In this document: piece by piece, positions 53,246-62,532 of the stretch
Layout: each line of letters begins with the position of its first letter
How positions within the stretch are numbered: position 1 is the first letter of the stretch
Source of the DNA: Flavobacteriales bacterium UBA2669
GTDB lineage: Bacteria; Bacteroidota; Bacteroidia; Flavobacteriales_E; Vicingaceae
Reading direction: 5' to 3'
Length of the DNA stretch: 64,000 nucleotides
Assembly: GCA_002359215.1 (NCBI GenBank)
Contig: DEMN01000008.1
Span: forward strand, 62,001-126,000
Notes under the pieces: model-generated
Database searches by the model: none
Seen by the model: only the letters and a program-made list of their open reading frames with translations
What the model was told of the DNA's origin: nothing
Position numbers and translations under genes: made by a program

Positions 53246-53253
53246 CAAATATA
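53246..53253 (-). promoter_or_regulatory. -7 promoter box of the DUF3098-uppP-truB operon
   Basis: TATATTTG on the minus strand, 24 bp before ATG 53221; it overlaps the longer possible reading frame and decides the start. Confidence 0.5.
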
Positions 53254-53303
53254 AGGTATTCTTTATTAAGAGAATTGATAAAAAATCATAAAATAGTTCT
53301 AAT

Positions 53304-54131
53304 TTATTTTACAGCTTTTCTTTTATCGTTGATTTCACTCACTACTTTCTCTTGTTTTTTAATATCATTTTTTAGGTTCTCGATGTCTTTTTCATTAGCT
53401 TCGATATCTTTTTTATTATCTTTAATTTTCTTTTCGTCTTTACTCATTTTATCAGTAAGTTTTTCATGGTCTTTGTCTAATTTTTCTTTGTCTTTAACAA
53501 GTTTATCCATCTTGCCTTTACCGCTATTCATTTTTTTATTTACTTCTTTTAATTCTTCAGAAACTTCTTTTAATTTACTTTGGTTTTTCTTTATATCTTC
53601 TTCTCTATCTTTTGTATCTTGAGTAAGTTTTTTATTTTTATCTTCTAAACTTACTACCTTGTCCTGAAGCTTTTTTAGATTTTTTTGTTCTTTTTCTAAT
53701 TCTTTTTCAATTACAACAATAGAAATTTCTTTAGAAAGAGTTTCCATAAATTTTTCAGCTTGTTTATAGGCTTTAGATTTCGGTTCAATAATTTCATTAT
53801 TAATTTCGAAGGAAACATATAACTCTGAAGAATTGTCTTTCATCTTTTTTACGGCAACATAAGCATCAATTTTATCTTCTGTAATTGATTTTATTAACAC
53901 GTTATCTAAGATTAACTCTTTTTTTTGTTCGGTTACTGTTCCAACCTCTTTTTCTAATTCTTTTTGAAAAGCTTTTAAAATATCTTTTATGTCATCTGTA
54001 AAGATGTTGACTTTTAGAGCATGTTTTTCGCCACTAATAAATTTATATTTGGTATTTTCTACTTTAACTTGTTGAGCAAAAGCAAAATTGGTTAGTAAAA
54101 TTAAGATAAGTATAACTGTGTTTTTTCTCAT
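53304..54131 (-). CDS. Secreted coiled-coil protein, function unknown
   Basis: 275 residues. Signal peptide MRKNTVILILILLTNFAFAQ. Residues 20-135 form a mixed alpha/beta domain (YKFISGEKHALKVNIF, IDAYVAVKKMKDNSSELYVSFEI); residues 140-270 are a lysine- and glutamate-rich coiled coil (KKLTQDTKDREEDIKKNQ). No family recognised. Probably periplasmic. It lies 28 bp after the M1 peptidase gene on the same strand, so the two may be co-transcribed. Confidence 0.75.
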   Translation of the reverse strand: MRKNTVILILILLTNFAFAQQVKVENTKYKFISGEKHALKVNIFTDDIKDILKAFQKELEKEVGTVTEQKKELILDNVLIKSITEDKIDAYVAVKKMKDNSSELYVSFEINNEIIEPKSKAYKQAEKFMETLSKEISIVVIEKELEKEQKNLKKLQDKVVSLEDKNKKLTQDTKDREEDIKKNQSKLKEVSEELKEVNKKMNSGKGKMDKLVKDKEKLDKDHEKLTDKMSKDEKKIKDNKKDIEANEKDIENLKNDIKKQEKVVSEINDKRKAVK

Positions 54132-54159
54132 GGTTTTATAGTTTTTAGTTGGTATAAAG

Positions 54160-56811
54160 TTACTCTTTTATTCCCAACATCGCTTTTAATCTTGGGTGTT
54201 CTTCTTTAGCTTTAATTTCATTTAATATTTCAATTAAATGTTGCTGAACATTTTTGTCTTTATCGATATTGGTTCTTAATTTTTGTTCATTTTCAGAACC
54301 GGATTCAACTTCTTTTATTTCTTGTTCAGCAATATGAATTCGATTAGCGTACATTGCTTCTAAGTCTGATATTCCATTTATAGCAGCCATTCTAATCCAC
54401 CAAGTTTTTTCATTTAGTGCGGTTTCTTTAAGAATTGCACTTCCTTTTTTTACGGTTTCGTGGTCTTGATTTTTTAAATAACGAGTAGTTGACATTGCAA
54501 AACCGTATTTCTCAAATCCTGATATTTCTTCGTTTTTAGTGATGAAATAATCCAATTGTTTTTCTGTTCCGTGATCTTCATAAACAGTAGTTATCGCTGA
54601 AACTATATTACCGTTTTTCTCTTTTTCGAATGCCGAAGCATATTTCATGGCTAACGAACCATTGTTTTTAGATAAGGCTAGTAACGACTCGCCAATTACA
54701 TAATACGATTGTTCTTCCATTCCGCTAACACAAATATCGGTTACTGCTTTATCATTTTCAAAATAACGAGCTAAAGCAGCAATAGCATCTCCTCTTACTT
54801 TAGAATCGCTATCATTTTTTGCCATTGCTAATAATTTTTCTTTAACCATTTCCGGTTTAGCTTTAGCAGCATTTTTTAATGCTCCAATGGCTTGTCTTCT
54901 CAAATATTCGTAATCGTCATCTAAGGCTTTTAAAATAGTAGTTACTGCTAATTCATCTTTTGATTTTTTCAAAACAGCAATAGCTTCATATCTATCTAGA
55001 TATTTCATTTTAATATTACCGTAATTTTCGGTTGGGTGGTATAAAAATGCCCACTCTTTGATAGATGGATGATTGTCATTTTTTTCGCAAAGTAACATTT
55101 TATCGGCATCTACATTTACAAAATCGGGTGTTGAAGTTTCAAACTCAAAAGTGTTGTTTACTTTATCAATAACCACTTTATGGGAATTTATTTTTCCGTT
55201 GACAAAAACATCAATTTTTATAGGTAATTTGTAAATAGGAGCAACTTTTAAATCTTGCTTTTGTTCTATGTAAACATATTGAATTCCCAATGAATCGTTG
55301 TATTCGTAATTAATATCCAAAACAGGATGTCCTTTATCAAAAAACCACTGATTAAAAAACCAATTGAGATCTTCTCCGGTAACTTTTTCGCACGCTAAAC
55401 GAAGTTGATGCATTTCTACATCGGTAAATTTATTTTCTTCCAAATATATTTTTAATGAAGTGAAGAAAGCTTCATCGCCCATGTAGTTTCTAAGCATGTG
55501 TAAAATCCTACCTCCTTTTTGGTAGCTATGTCCATCAAACATATCTTCTTTATCCTTATAATCAAAACGAATCATATCTTTTGGTCCGGATTGAGCTAAC
55601 TGAAGTAAATAGTTTTTCAAATCGGAATGGAGTCCTTGATCTGCTTTATCATCACCATACTTATATTCATTCCATAAATATTCTCCATAAGTAGCAAATG
55701 ATTCATTAAGTGGTAAATTGGCCCAAGATTCGCAGGTAACTAAGTCGCCAAACCAATGGTGAAAAAGTTCGTGAGCAATTACATCTTCAGCATTGCTACC
55801 ATCAATCAATTCTCTCTTAGTTTGGTAAGCAAAATCTCCAAAAATAACACCTGTAGTATTTTCCATAGCACCAGAAACATAGTCTCTAACTACTATCTGG
55901 TGATATTTTTGCCAAGGATAAGCTACTCCTAAAATAGTTGAATAGAATTCCAGCATTTCAGGGGTTTTACCAAAAATATCTTTGGCATAAGGTTCGTATT
56001 CTTCTTCTACATAATAGTCAACATCAATGTTTCTCCATTTGTCTTTTACAATTTTATATTCGCCAATAGCCATCATAAATAAATAAGGAGCATGAGGCAT
56101 ATCCATTTCCCAAAAATCTGTTCGGGTACCATTTCCGTTAAGTTCAGAATGGGTAAGCAATCCGTTAGAAAGAGTCACATATTTTTCTTCAACAGTAATG
56201 GCAATTTCTTGAGTAGTTTTTTGGTTTGGAGCATCAATAGTAGGGAACCAAGCGGAGTTAGCTTCAGTTTCTCCTTGTGTCCATATTTGAGGCATTTTAT
56301 TTTTTTCTTCGCCTTTAGGGTTAATAAAATACAAGCCTTTATCAGATGAAATAGCACTGCTACCACCTTCTTTTAGTTCTTCAGGTTTAGAGGTGTAATC
56401 TATAAAAAGAGTGAGGGTATCATTTCGGGTATAGATTTTTTCTAAATCTATGGTAATGGTTAAACTATCATAAGTAAATTTTAAAGGCTTTTTGTTGCCG
56501 TTTTCTATCAATGCTATTTGATGAATATCCATTCCACGAGCATTAAGTTCCAATTGCTTGGTTGGATAAAAATAAGGTTTAAGTGTAATGTTTTCTTTAC
56601 CATAAAGGTGAGCTTTTTCCCAATTAAAACTTACGGCTAGTTTGGTATGAATAAGATCAAATTTCTTAGTGTAAGCAGCCTGATAGATAGGTCGTTCAGT
56701 TTTAAACGGGTTTTCAATTTCAATTACTTGCTCAGGAAGTGTAATGGTTTCAGTGGTTTTACATCCTAGAATAAAAATAATGGCTAAAAGCGATAAGATT
56801 AATTTGTTCAT
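54160..56811 (-). CDS. M1-family aminopeptidase lipoprotein with C-terminal HEAT repeats
   Basis: 883 residues from ATG 56811 (MNKLILSLLAIIFILGC, lipobox Cys17); the 24 extra residues of the longer frame hide the signal and are not used. The M1 domain has the exopeptidase motif GAMEN and the zinc motif HELFHHWFGDLVTCESWANLPLNE, i.e. HExxH with a glutamate 18 residues on. The last 280 residues are HEAT-like helical pairs (ALDDDYEYLRRQAIGALKNA, DSKVRGDAIAALARYF). Probably on the periplasmic side of the outer membrane or on the surface, trimming peptides. Confidence 0.92.
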   Translation of the reverse strand: MNKLILSLLAIIFILGCKTTETITLPEQVIEIENPFKTERPIYQAAYTKKFDLIHTKLAVSFNWEKAHLYGKENITLKPYFYPTKQLELNARGMDIHQIALIENGNKKPLKFTYDSLTITIDLEKIYTRNDTLTLFIDYTSKPEELKEGGSSAISSDKGLYFINPKGEEKNKMPQIWTQGETEANSAWFPTIDAPNQKTTQEIAITVEEKYVTLSNGLLTHSELNGNGTRTDFWEMDMPHAPYLFMMAIGEYKIVKDKWRNIDVDYYVEEEYEPYAKDIFGKTPEMLEFYSTILGVAYPWQKYHQIVVRDYVSGAMENTTGVIFGDFAYQTKRELIDGSNAEDVIAHELFHHWFGDLVTCESWANLPLNESFATYGEYLWNEYKYGDDKADQGLHSDLKNYLLQLAQSGPKDMIRFDYKDKEDMFDGHSYQKGGRILHMLRNYMGDEAFFTSLKIYLEENKFTDVEMHQLRLACEKVTGEDLNWFFNQWFFDKGHPVLDINYEYNDSLGIQYVYIEQKQDLKVAPIYKLPIKIDVFVNGKINSHKVVIDKVNNTFEFETSTPDFVNVDADKMLLCEKNDNHPSIKEWAFLYHPTENYGNIKMKYLDRYEAIAVLKKSKDELAVTTILKALDDDYEYLRRQAIGALKNAAKAKPEMVKEKLLAMAKNDSDSKVRGDAIAALARYFENDKAVTDICVSGMEEQSYYVIGESLLALSKNNGSLAMKYASAFEKEKNGNIVSAITTVYEDHGTEKQLDYFITKNEEISGFEKYGFAMSTTRYLKNQDHETVKKGSAILKETALNEKTWWIRMAAINGISDLEAMYANRIHIAEQEIKEVESGSENEQKLRTNIDKDKNVQQHLIEILNEIKAKEEHPRLKAMLGIKE

Positions 56812-56945
56812 GTTTTTTTTGGATAAATTTTTAAGATGACAAAGATGATGAAAATTGATGGAATAGCTTAATTTTTTTAACACAGAAGTTGGAAGGATAA
56901 CGTTAAAACTACCAAGATGCTAAATGCTTGCAAAAAGAAGAGAAC

Positions 56946-57101
56946 TTATTTTACAAACTTACCACTTGAATCCATTTGAGGTTTGTCTTGAGTTGCTTGT
57001 TGATTGGGAGTAGTTGTACCTTCAGTAGTTGTTGAACTTTTAGTTGAATTACAGCTCAAAAAAAATAGCAAGATAAAAAATAAAATGATTAGTGATTTCA
57101 T
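56946..57101 (-). CDS. 51-residue lipoprotein, function unknown
   Basis: Short gene starting at ATG 57101. The N-terminus is a clean lipoprotein signal (MKSLIILFFILLFFLSC, Cys17), followed by a Ser/Thr-rich tail with TTTEGTTTPNQQATQDK and a final KFVK. The mature part is only 34 residues and has no fold I can recognise. It lies 20 bp after pyrC on the same strand and 134 bp before the M1 peptidase start. The lipobox is the main support for it being a real gene. Confidence 0.65.
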   Translation of the reverse strand: MKSLIILFFILLFFLSCNSTKSSTTTEGTTTPNQQATQDKPQMDSSGKFVK

Positions 57102-57121
57102 AAGGGCGTTTTATATAAAGT

Positions 57122-58468
57122 TTAACGATTAAAAGTTAGTCTTTTCCCTCTAATGGTATCGTCAATTTCTCCAAAATTATAGACTAAATTGCCATTAATA
57201 AAGGTTTGCAATACCTTAGATTTGAAAGTAGTTCCTTCAAAAGGAGACCAGCCACATTTGTAAAACAAGTTTTCTTTGGTTACTGTCCAAGGATTATCTA
57301 AATCTACTATTACCAAATCAGCAAAAAAACCTTCTTTTATATAGCCTCTTTTTTCAATTTGGAAACAATCAGCAACAGCATGACTCATTTTTTCAGCAAT
57401 TTTTTCCAGACTAATTTTGCCATTATGGTAATGTTCAAGCATAGAAACTAATGCATGTTGTACTAGTGGTCCACCTGAAGGGGCTTTAAAATAATTGTTC
57501 GATTTTTCTTCTAAGGTATGTGGAGCATGATCGGTGGCAATTACGTCAATTTTATTGTCTAACACTCCTTGTAAAATAGCATCTCTATCGTGAGCAGTTT
57601 TTACTGCCGGATTCCATTTAATTAACGTTCCTTTTTCTTCATAATTTTCATCAGAAAACCAAAGATGATGCACACAAGCTTCAGCTGTAATACGCTTATC
57701 TTTTAGTGCTAATGTATTATCAAAAAGAGTTAACTCTTTAGCTGTAGAAATGTGTAAAATGTGTAATCGGGTGTTGTGTTTTTTGGCTAATTCTACCGCA
57801 AAAGAAGAAGATTTGTAACAAGCCTCTTCGCTTCTAATTTTAGGATGACAAGCAATAGGAACATCTTCACCGTATTTGGCTTTGTATTTTTCGGTATTGG
57901 CAATGATAGTGTCCTCATCTTCGCAATGTGTGGCAATAAGCATTTTACAATTGGCAAAAATATTTTCTAACACTTCTTTTTTATCTACCAACATATTGCC
58001 TGTTGAAGAGCCCATAAAAATTTTTATACCACAAACATTTTTAGGGTTGGTTTTTAACACTTCTTCTAAATTATTATTGGAAGCTCCCATAAAAAAAGAA
58101 TAATTGGCAGCAGAATTTTTTGCAGCAATCGCATATTTTTCTTCTAATAATTCTTGAGTAAGTGTATTTGGAACAGTATTCGGCATTTCCATAAAAGCGG
58201 TAATACCACCGGCAACAGCAGCTCTTGATTCCGTATAAATATCTGCTTTATGGGTTAATCCGGGTTCTCTAAAATGTACTTGGTCGTCAATTACTCCCGG
58301 AAAAACATGTTTGTTTTTTAAATCAATAATTTCAATTGTATTGGCTAATGAACTGATATCATCTTGTTCATCAAAAATTTTACTAATAATTTCATTTTCA
58401 ATAAGAATATGTCCTTTGATGATATTGCCTTCATTAACAATTTGGGCATTTTTAAGTAAGATAGCCAT
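57122..58468 (-). CDS. pyrC: Dihydroorotase
   Basis: 448 residues. Closes the dihydroorotate ring in pyrimidine synthesis. Amidohydrolase landmarks: PGVIDDQVHFREPGLTH (residues 57-73), the carboxylated lysine in CGIKIFMGSS, metal-binding histidines in ATHCED and LHILHIST, and the catalytic aspartate in ATDHAPHT. The first histidine of the usual HxH is Gln63, with only His65 kept; I recall the same DDQVHFRE spelling in other Bacteroidota. Single gene with its own promoter box; the tiny lipoprotein gene follows. Confidence 0.9.
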   Translation of the reverse strand: MAILLKNAQIVNEGNIIKGHILIENEIISKIFDEQDDISSLANTIEIIDLKNKHVFPGVIDDQVHFREPGLTHKADIYTESRAAVAGGITAFMEMPNTVPNTLTQELLEEKYAIAAKNSAANYSFFMGASNNNLEEVLKTNPKNVCGIKIFMGSSTGNMLVDKKEVLENIFANCKMLIATHCEDEDTIIANTEKYKAKYGEDVPIACHPKIRSEEACYKSSSFAVELAKKHNTRLHILHISTAKELTLFDNTLALKDKRITAEACVHHLWFSDENYEEKGTLIKWNPAVKTAHDRDAILQGVLDNKIDVIATDHAPHTLEEKSNNYFKAPSGGPLVQHALVSMLEHYHNGKISLEKIAEKMSHAVADCFQIEKRGYIKEGFFADLVIVDLDNPWTVTKENLFYKCGWSPFEGTTFKSKVLQTFINGNLVYNFGEIDDTIRGKRLTFNR

Positions 58469-58493
58469 TAGTGAGTTTGTTTTAACAGAGTTC

Positions 58494-58501
58494 CAAAATT
58501 A
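58494..58501 (-). promoter_or_regulatory. -7 promoter box before pyrC
   Basis: TAATTTTG on the minus strand, 25 bp before the ATG at 58468. It also lies just past the stop of the histidine kinase gene (58506), so pyrC is its own unit. Confidence 0.5.
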
Positions 58502-58505
58502 CTAA

Positions 58506-59552
58506 TTATTTGGCTTTTTTAAGGGTAAAAGAAAAAGTAGAACCAACACCAACAGTGCTTCTTACATTTATGGTTTGTTTGTGGGCTTCAACAATGTGTT
58601 TTACAATAGAAAGTCCTAATCCGGAACCTCCATTTTCTCTGGCTCTACCTTTGTCGGTTCTGTAAAATCGTTCGAATAAACGAGGTAAGTGGTGGGCTTC
58701 AATTCCTTCTCCATCATCAGCTACTTCTATTAAAATATTATCGTGCATGTCAAAAAATTTAATTCTTATTGTGCCGTTAATTTTTCCATATTTAATAGCA
58801 TTAATAATGAGGTTGATTAATACTTGACTTATTTTTCTCGCATCAGCCATTACCCAAATAGGTTTCTCTTGGTTTTGTATTTTTACGGTAACGCCTGCTT
58901 TACTTATTCTTTCTTCAAGAGAGTCAACTACTTCTTTAACTATTTCAACAATATCTGTTTTATCTATTTTCATAGACAATCTACCACTTTCTAACTTGGT
59001 AATTTCATCTAAATCTTCAATAATATCTATCATTCTCTCTACACTATTGTTGGCTTTAACTAAATAATCTTTATTAATAGTTGGATCGTCCATACCACCT
59101 TCAATAAGCGTTAATAAATACCCTTGAATATTAAAAATAGGTGTTTTAAGTTCGTGAGATACATTACCAACAAATTCTCTTCTATAGTTTTCTGATGTTT
59201 TTAATCGAGTAATTTCTTGCTGATTAGTTTTTGCCCAATCCAACACATCTTGCTGCACTTTTTGAATAATATTGTCGCTAAAATTAAGATCTTCTATTTC
59301 ACCATCTTTCTTTAATTTTTGATTGTGAATAGTTCTGTAGATGAGTTTAATTTTCCGGTAAATAAACTTTTCAAGGGCATATAAAAAACCGAAATAACTT
59401 GTTAATAATGTAATGATAAAAAGTAGTAGAAATAGGTAAAAAGGAAGATTACAATCAAAAAAAAGTAAGCCTATAAATAACGAAGCAACAGTTATTGTAG
59501 CAATTAAAAAAGCTACTCTTATGGCAATACCTTTTGGGGTTAATTCTTTCAT
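58506..59552 (-). CDS. Sensor histidine kinase, PhoR-like
   Basis: 348 residues from ATG 59552 (MKELTPKGIA). Two membrane segments (12-32 and 37-60) with almost no periplasmic loop, so the signal is probably sensed in the membrane or through a partner protein, as in PhoR. Phospho-acceptor His133 in the H box NVSHELKTP, N box LINLIINAIKYG, G boxes ADDGEGIEAHH and GGSGLGLSIVKHIVEAH. It follows the response regulator by 42 bp; a TATCTTTG box (59566-59559) in that gap may be an extra promoter. The Pho assignment is an inference from the architecture and the neighbouring genes. Confidence 0.9.
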   Translation of the reverse strand: MKELTPKGIAIRVAFLIATITVASLFIGLLFFDCNLPFYLFLLLFIITLLTSYFGFLYALEKFIYRKIKLIYRTIHNQKLKKDGEIEDLNFSDNIIQKVQQDVLDWAKTNQQEITRLKTSENYRREFVGNVSHELKTPIFNIQGYLLTLIEGGMDDPTINKDYLVKANNSVERMIDIIEDLDEITKLESGRLSMKIDKTDIVEIVKEVVDSLEERISKAGVTVKIQNQEKPIWVMADARKISQVLINLIINAIKYGKINGTIRIKFFDMHDNILIEVADDGEGIEAHHLPRLFERFYRTDKGRARENGGSGLGLSIVKHIVEAHKQTINVRSTVGVGSTFSFTLKKAK

Positions 59553-59594
59553 GAATAACAAAGATAAGTATAAAATAAGTTGAAAACAGAACCC

Positions 59595-60284
59595 TTATTC
59601 GACTAATTTCAGCTTATAACCAACACCTTTAATGGTTTCTATGTATTTATCTCCTAGTTTTTCTCTTAATTTCCTAATATGCACATCAATGGTTCTATCG
59701 CCAACTACTACATCTGTTCCCCAAATACTTTCTAAAATTACTTCTCGGGTAAAAACTTTTCCGGGTTTTGACATTAATAACGCCAATAATTCAAATTCTT
59801 TTTTGGGAAGAGCAAAAGAATTGTCATCTTGATAAACCAAGTATTTTTCACGATCTATCTTAATGTTACCTACTTCTATTTCAAGTTCACCAAGAGGTTC
59901 AGAAACAGTATTTTTTCTTCTAAGAATAGCTTTTATTTTGCTAACCAATAATCTTGGTTTTATTGGTTTTGCAATGTAGTCATCTGCACCCGCATCAAAA
60001 CCTGCAACTTGCGAGTAATCTTCGGCACGAGCACTTAAAAAAGTAATAAGTGTATCTTTTAGTTCGTCTATGGCCCTTAATTCGTGACAAGTTTCTATAC
60101 CGTCCATTTCCGGCATCATCACATCAATAACAATTAAATCAGGTCTTTCTTTTTGTGCTATTTGTATCGCTTCTTTTCCTGATAAAGCTGTTAGTACTTC
60201 AAAACCTTCTTTTTTTAAATTATAGCTAATAAAGGTAAGGATGTCTTGTTCATCATCAACTAATAATATCTTTTCATTTGTCAT
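59595..60284 (-). CDS. OmpR/PhoB-type response regulator
   Basis: 229 residues. Receiver domain with phospho-acceptor Asp54 (VIDVMMPEMDG), acidic pair LVDDEQD at the start and IAKPIKP (lysine 100s) at its end; C-terminal winged-helix DNA-binding domain with RTIDVHIRKLREKLG and IKGVGYKL. Such proteins bind direct repeats with an 11-bp period. Two such repeat sets lie upstream of the plus-strand envelope genes next door (60444-60472 and 63049-63077). Own promoter box upstream. Confidence 0.93.
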   Translation of the reverse strand: MTNEKILLVDDEQDILTFISYNLKKEGFEVLTALSGKEAIQIAQKERPDLIVIDVMMPEMDGIETCHELRAIDELKDTLITFLSARAEDYSQVAGFDAGADDYIAKPIKPRLLVSKIKAILRRKNTVSEPLGELEIEVGNIKIDREKYLVYQDDNSFALPKKEFELLALLMSKPGKVFTREVILESIWGTDVVVGDRTIDVHIRKLREKLGDKYIETIKGVGYKLKLVE

Positions 60285-60309
60285 AATAGTAGTAACTAAT
60301 TATTTTCAA

Positions 60310-60317
60310 CAAAGTTA
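60310..60317 (-). promoter_or_regulatory. -7 promoter box of the two-component operon
   Basis: TAACTTTG on the minus strand, 25 bp before the ATG at 60284, fits TAnnTTTG. Confidence 0.5.
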
Positions 60318-60443
60318 CCCCTCTTCTTTTGTTAATTGTGTTAATTTAATATTAATAATGCTTCTGTTAGCCTTTACACAAGGTTAAAGCAATAAACTTA
60401 GCGCTAAAAACAATCCAATAAGTTTTTTCAGGTAATATTTCCT

Positions 60444-60472
60444 TAACATCATCATAAGAGTATTATAAAATA
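60444..60472 (+). promoter_or_regulatory. Pho-box-like triple repeat before the surface lipoprotein
   Basis: TAACATC, TAAGAGT and TAAAATA start at 60444, 60455 and 60466, an exact 11-bp spacing with 4-bp gaps. The layout is that expected for an OmpR/PhoB-type regulator. AT-richness makes chance matches possible. Confidence 0.35.
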
Positions 60473-60543
60473 GGGGATACAGAGAAGTAATAATGTGCTC
60501 GTTATTTTGCCATCGAAAAGTTAATTATAAACTAAATTTAAAA

Positions 60544-61872
60544 ATGAAAAAAATGAAAACAAAAAATTTACTTCTTATTTCTGCTTTATGTGTAGGAATT
60601 GCCGGAGGTTTCACTTCTTGTTCTAAAGACGATAAAAAAACTCCAGACCCAGTTAACCCAACCCCAACTCCAACACCTAGTAACGTAGTTACTGTTACTG
60701 ATAATGGTTCTGGAACAGGAACAACTACTTGGACCAATGATAAAGTGTATTTATTAGATGGTTTTGTATTTGTAAACTCAGGGCAGGAATTAACCATACA
60801 AGCAGGAACAGTTATTAAAGGGAAGCCAGGAACAGGTTCAAATGCTTCTGCTCTAATTGTAGCTAGAGGGGGTAAAATTAATGCTGTTGGAACACCAACA
60901 CAACCTATTATCTTTACTTTTGAAGCAGATCCGTTAAATGGCTCTGTGCCATTATCTACTTCAGGACAATGGGGTGGTGTAATGATTTTAGGAAACGCTA
61001 CTTTAAATTCTACACCTGGGACCTCTGCTATTGAAGGAATACCTACTACAGAAACTAGAGGAATTTATGGAGGTACTAATGATGCTGATAATTCAGGAGT
61101 ATTTAAATATGTTTCTATCAGGCATGGAGGTACTGATATTGGTGCAGGAAACGAAATTAATGGATTAACTATGGGAGGCGTTGGTTCAGGAACTACTATA
61201 GAATATGTTGAAGTTGTTGGAAATGCTGATGATGGTTTTGAATGGTTTGGAGGAACTGTAAATACAAAATATCTAGTTGCTTCAAATGGTGATGATGATT
61301 CTTTTGATTACGATGAAGGGTTTAGAGGCAAAGGTCAGTTTTGGGTAGCAATACAAAATACTGATGCAGATAGAGGTGGTGAGCATGATGGAGGAACTAC
61401 TCCTGAAGATGGAATGCCTTATGCTACACCAAAAGTTTTTAATGCAACTTATATTGGTAATGGAACTTCTAGATTATTAACTTTTAGAGATAATGCGGGA
61501 GGAGAATACCATAATTCCATTTTTCATAACTTTGGTAAAGGAATTGATATTGAAGATTTAGCTTCAGGAGAAGATTCTAAAAATAGACTGGATAATGGGC
61601 AACTTAAATTTGATGGTATTGTGTTATCAAACATTGGTTCTGACTTAATCGTTTCAGAAGTTACTAATCCAGGTACTGATTTATCCACTCATGCAAGTGT
61701 AACCAATTTAACTGTTCAAAGTGTGTCTATTTCAGCATCTAACCCTATCCCAACAGGTTTAGCGGCAGGAAATGCGCCAACAGATCCTTGGTATACTAAT
61801 GTAACTTACAAAGGTGCTTTTGAACCAGGAGGAGCTAACTGGGCTCAAGGTTGGACAATGACTTTCCCATAA
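60544..61872 (+). CDS. Surface lipoprotein with beta-helix-like body
   Basis: 442 residues from ATG 60544 (MKKMKTKNLLL); 17 further residues in the open frame are not signal-like. The lipobox ends at Cys26 (GGFTSC), followed by a SKDDKK anionic stretch that may act as a surface export tag, then a Pro/Thr linker. The body has VYLLDGFVFVNSGQELTIQAGTVI, ALIVARGGKINA, SIRHGGTDIG and VVGNADDGFEWFGG, the ladder-like spacing of right-handed beta-helix proteins. I recall relatives next to TonB-dependent receptors, and such a receptor follows at 63116. The ligand is unknown. Confidence 0.82.
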   Translation: MKKMKTKNLLLISALCVGIAGGFTSCSKDDKKTPDPVNPTPTPTPSNVVTVTDNGSGTGTTTWTNDKVYLLDGFVFVNSGQELTIQAGTVIKGKPGTGSNASALIVARGGKINAVGTPTQPIIFTFEADPLNGSVPLSTSGQWGGVMILGNATLNSTPGTSAIEGIPTTETRGIYGGTNDADNSGVFKYVSIRHGGTDIGAGNEINGLTMGGVGSGTTIEYVEVVGNADDGFEWFGGTVNTKYLVASNGDDDSFDYDEGFRGKGQFWVAIQNTDADRGGEHDGGTTPEDGMPYATPKVFNATYIGNGTSRLLTFRDNAGGEYHNSIFHNFGKGIDIEDLASGEDSKNRLDNGQLKFDGIVLSNIGSDLIVSEVTNPGTDLSTHASVTNLTVQSVSISASNPIPTGLAAGNAPTDPWYTNVTYKGAFEPGGANWAQGWTMTFP

Positions 61873-61892
61873 TACAGATTAAAATAGTTTTG

Positions 61893-61927
61893 AAAAGACC
61901 TTTCCATCTCAGATGGAAAGGTCTTTT
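61893..61927 (+). terminator. Terminator after the surface lipoprotein gene
   Basis: A perfect 35-nt palindrome, AAAAGACCTTTCCATCT and AGATGGAAAGGTCTTTT about one central base, ending in a T-run. It can serve both strands. Confidence 0.85.
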
Positions 61928-61936
61928 TTATCATAA

Positions 61937-62527
61937 TCATTTGAGTTTAGTTTTAATTATTTTTCTAGCTTCATTTATTTGTAATGTTGCTTCGTCAGCT
62001 ATTTTTTTTGCCTGTTTTGCTTCTTTCATTATTTTACTCAAAGGAATATCTTCTCCATAAAGAAATTTTTTTATATCTTTTAAATAGAGTAATTTTCTAT
62101 TTCTATAACCTGAAGTTATACTGTTAATAATTTTATCAACTACTATTTGGTCAGTTTGAGATAACTTTCCTTTAATAGACCAGAGTCTTGAAATAAGCTT
62201 GTCGATATCGATTATTAGATCATCAACTATTGGTTTTAATTCATCTATTTTGTCATCTTCTTTTGCATTTTTCAAATTAGAAATACTTAGGGCTAAATAT
62301 TCTTTTTGCCATGCAATTCGGTTTATGTCATAACTTGCATAACCTAACTGTCTGTCTATGGTTTTTAATTCTTCTTTGTCTGTAATGTTGAGTAAAACAG
62401 TTTCTAAATCAGAAACCCAATTTAGAAACTGTGAAATACCTGATGTGTATTCTGAACTTGTTTGTCCGTAGCTAAGTGTGAAAGATGATAGTGTAAAGAA
62501 TACTAAAAGAATTAATTTATTTTTCAT
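61937..62527 (-). CDS. Secreted helical protein, function unknown
   Basis: 196 residues. Signal peptide MKNKLILLVFFTLSSFTLSYGQ. The mature part is all-helical and charged (ELKTIDRQLGYASYDINRIA, QAKKIADEATLQINEARKIIK), probably a periplasmic helical bundle. No family recognised. It lies 5 bp after the small membrane protein gene and points against the flanking plus-strand genes, so these two form an isolated convergent pair. Confidence 0.7.
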   Translation of the reverse strand: MKNKLILLVFFTLSSFTLSYGQTSSEYTSGISQFLNWVSDLETVLLNITDKEELKTIDRQLGYASYDINRIAWQKEYLALSISNLKNAKEDDKIDELKPIVDDLIIDIDKLISRLWSIKGKLSQTDQIVVDKIINSITSGYRNRKLLYLKDIKKFLYGEDIPLSKIMKEAKQAKKIADEATLQINEARKIIKTKLK

Positions 62528-62532
62528 TATTA

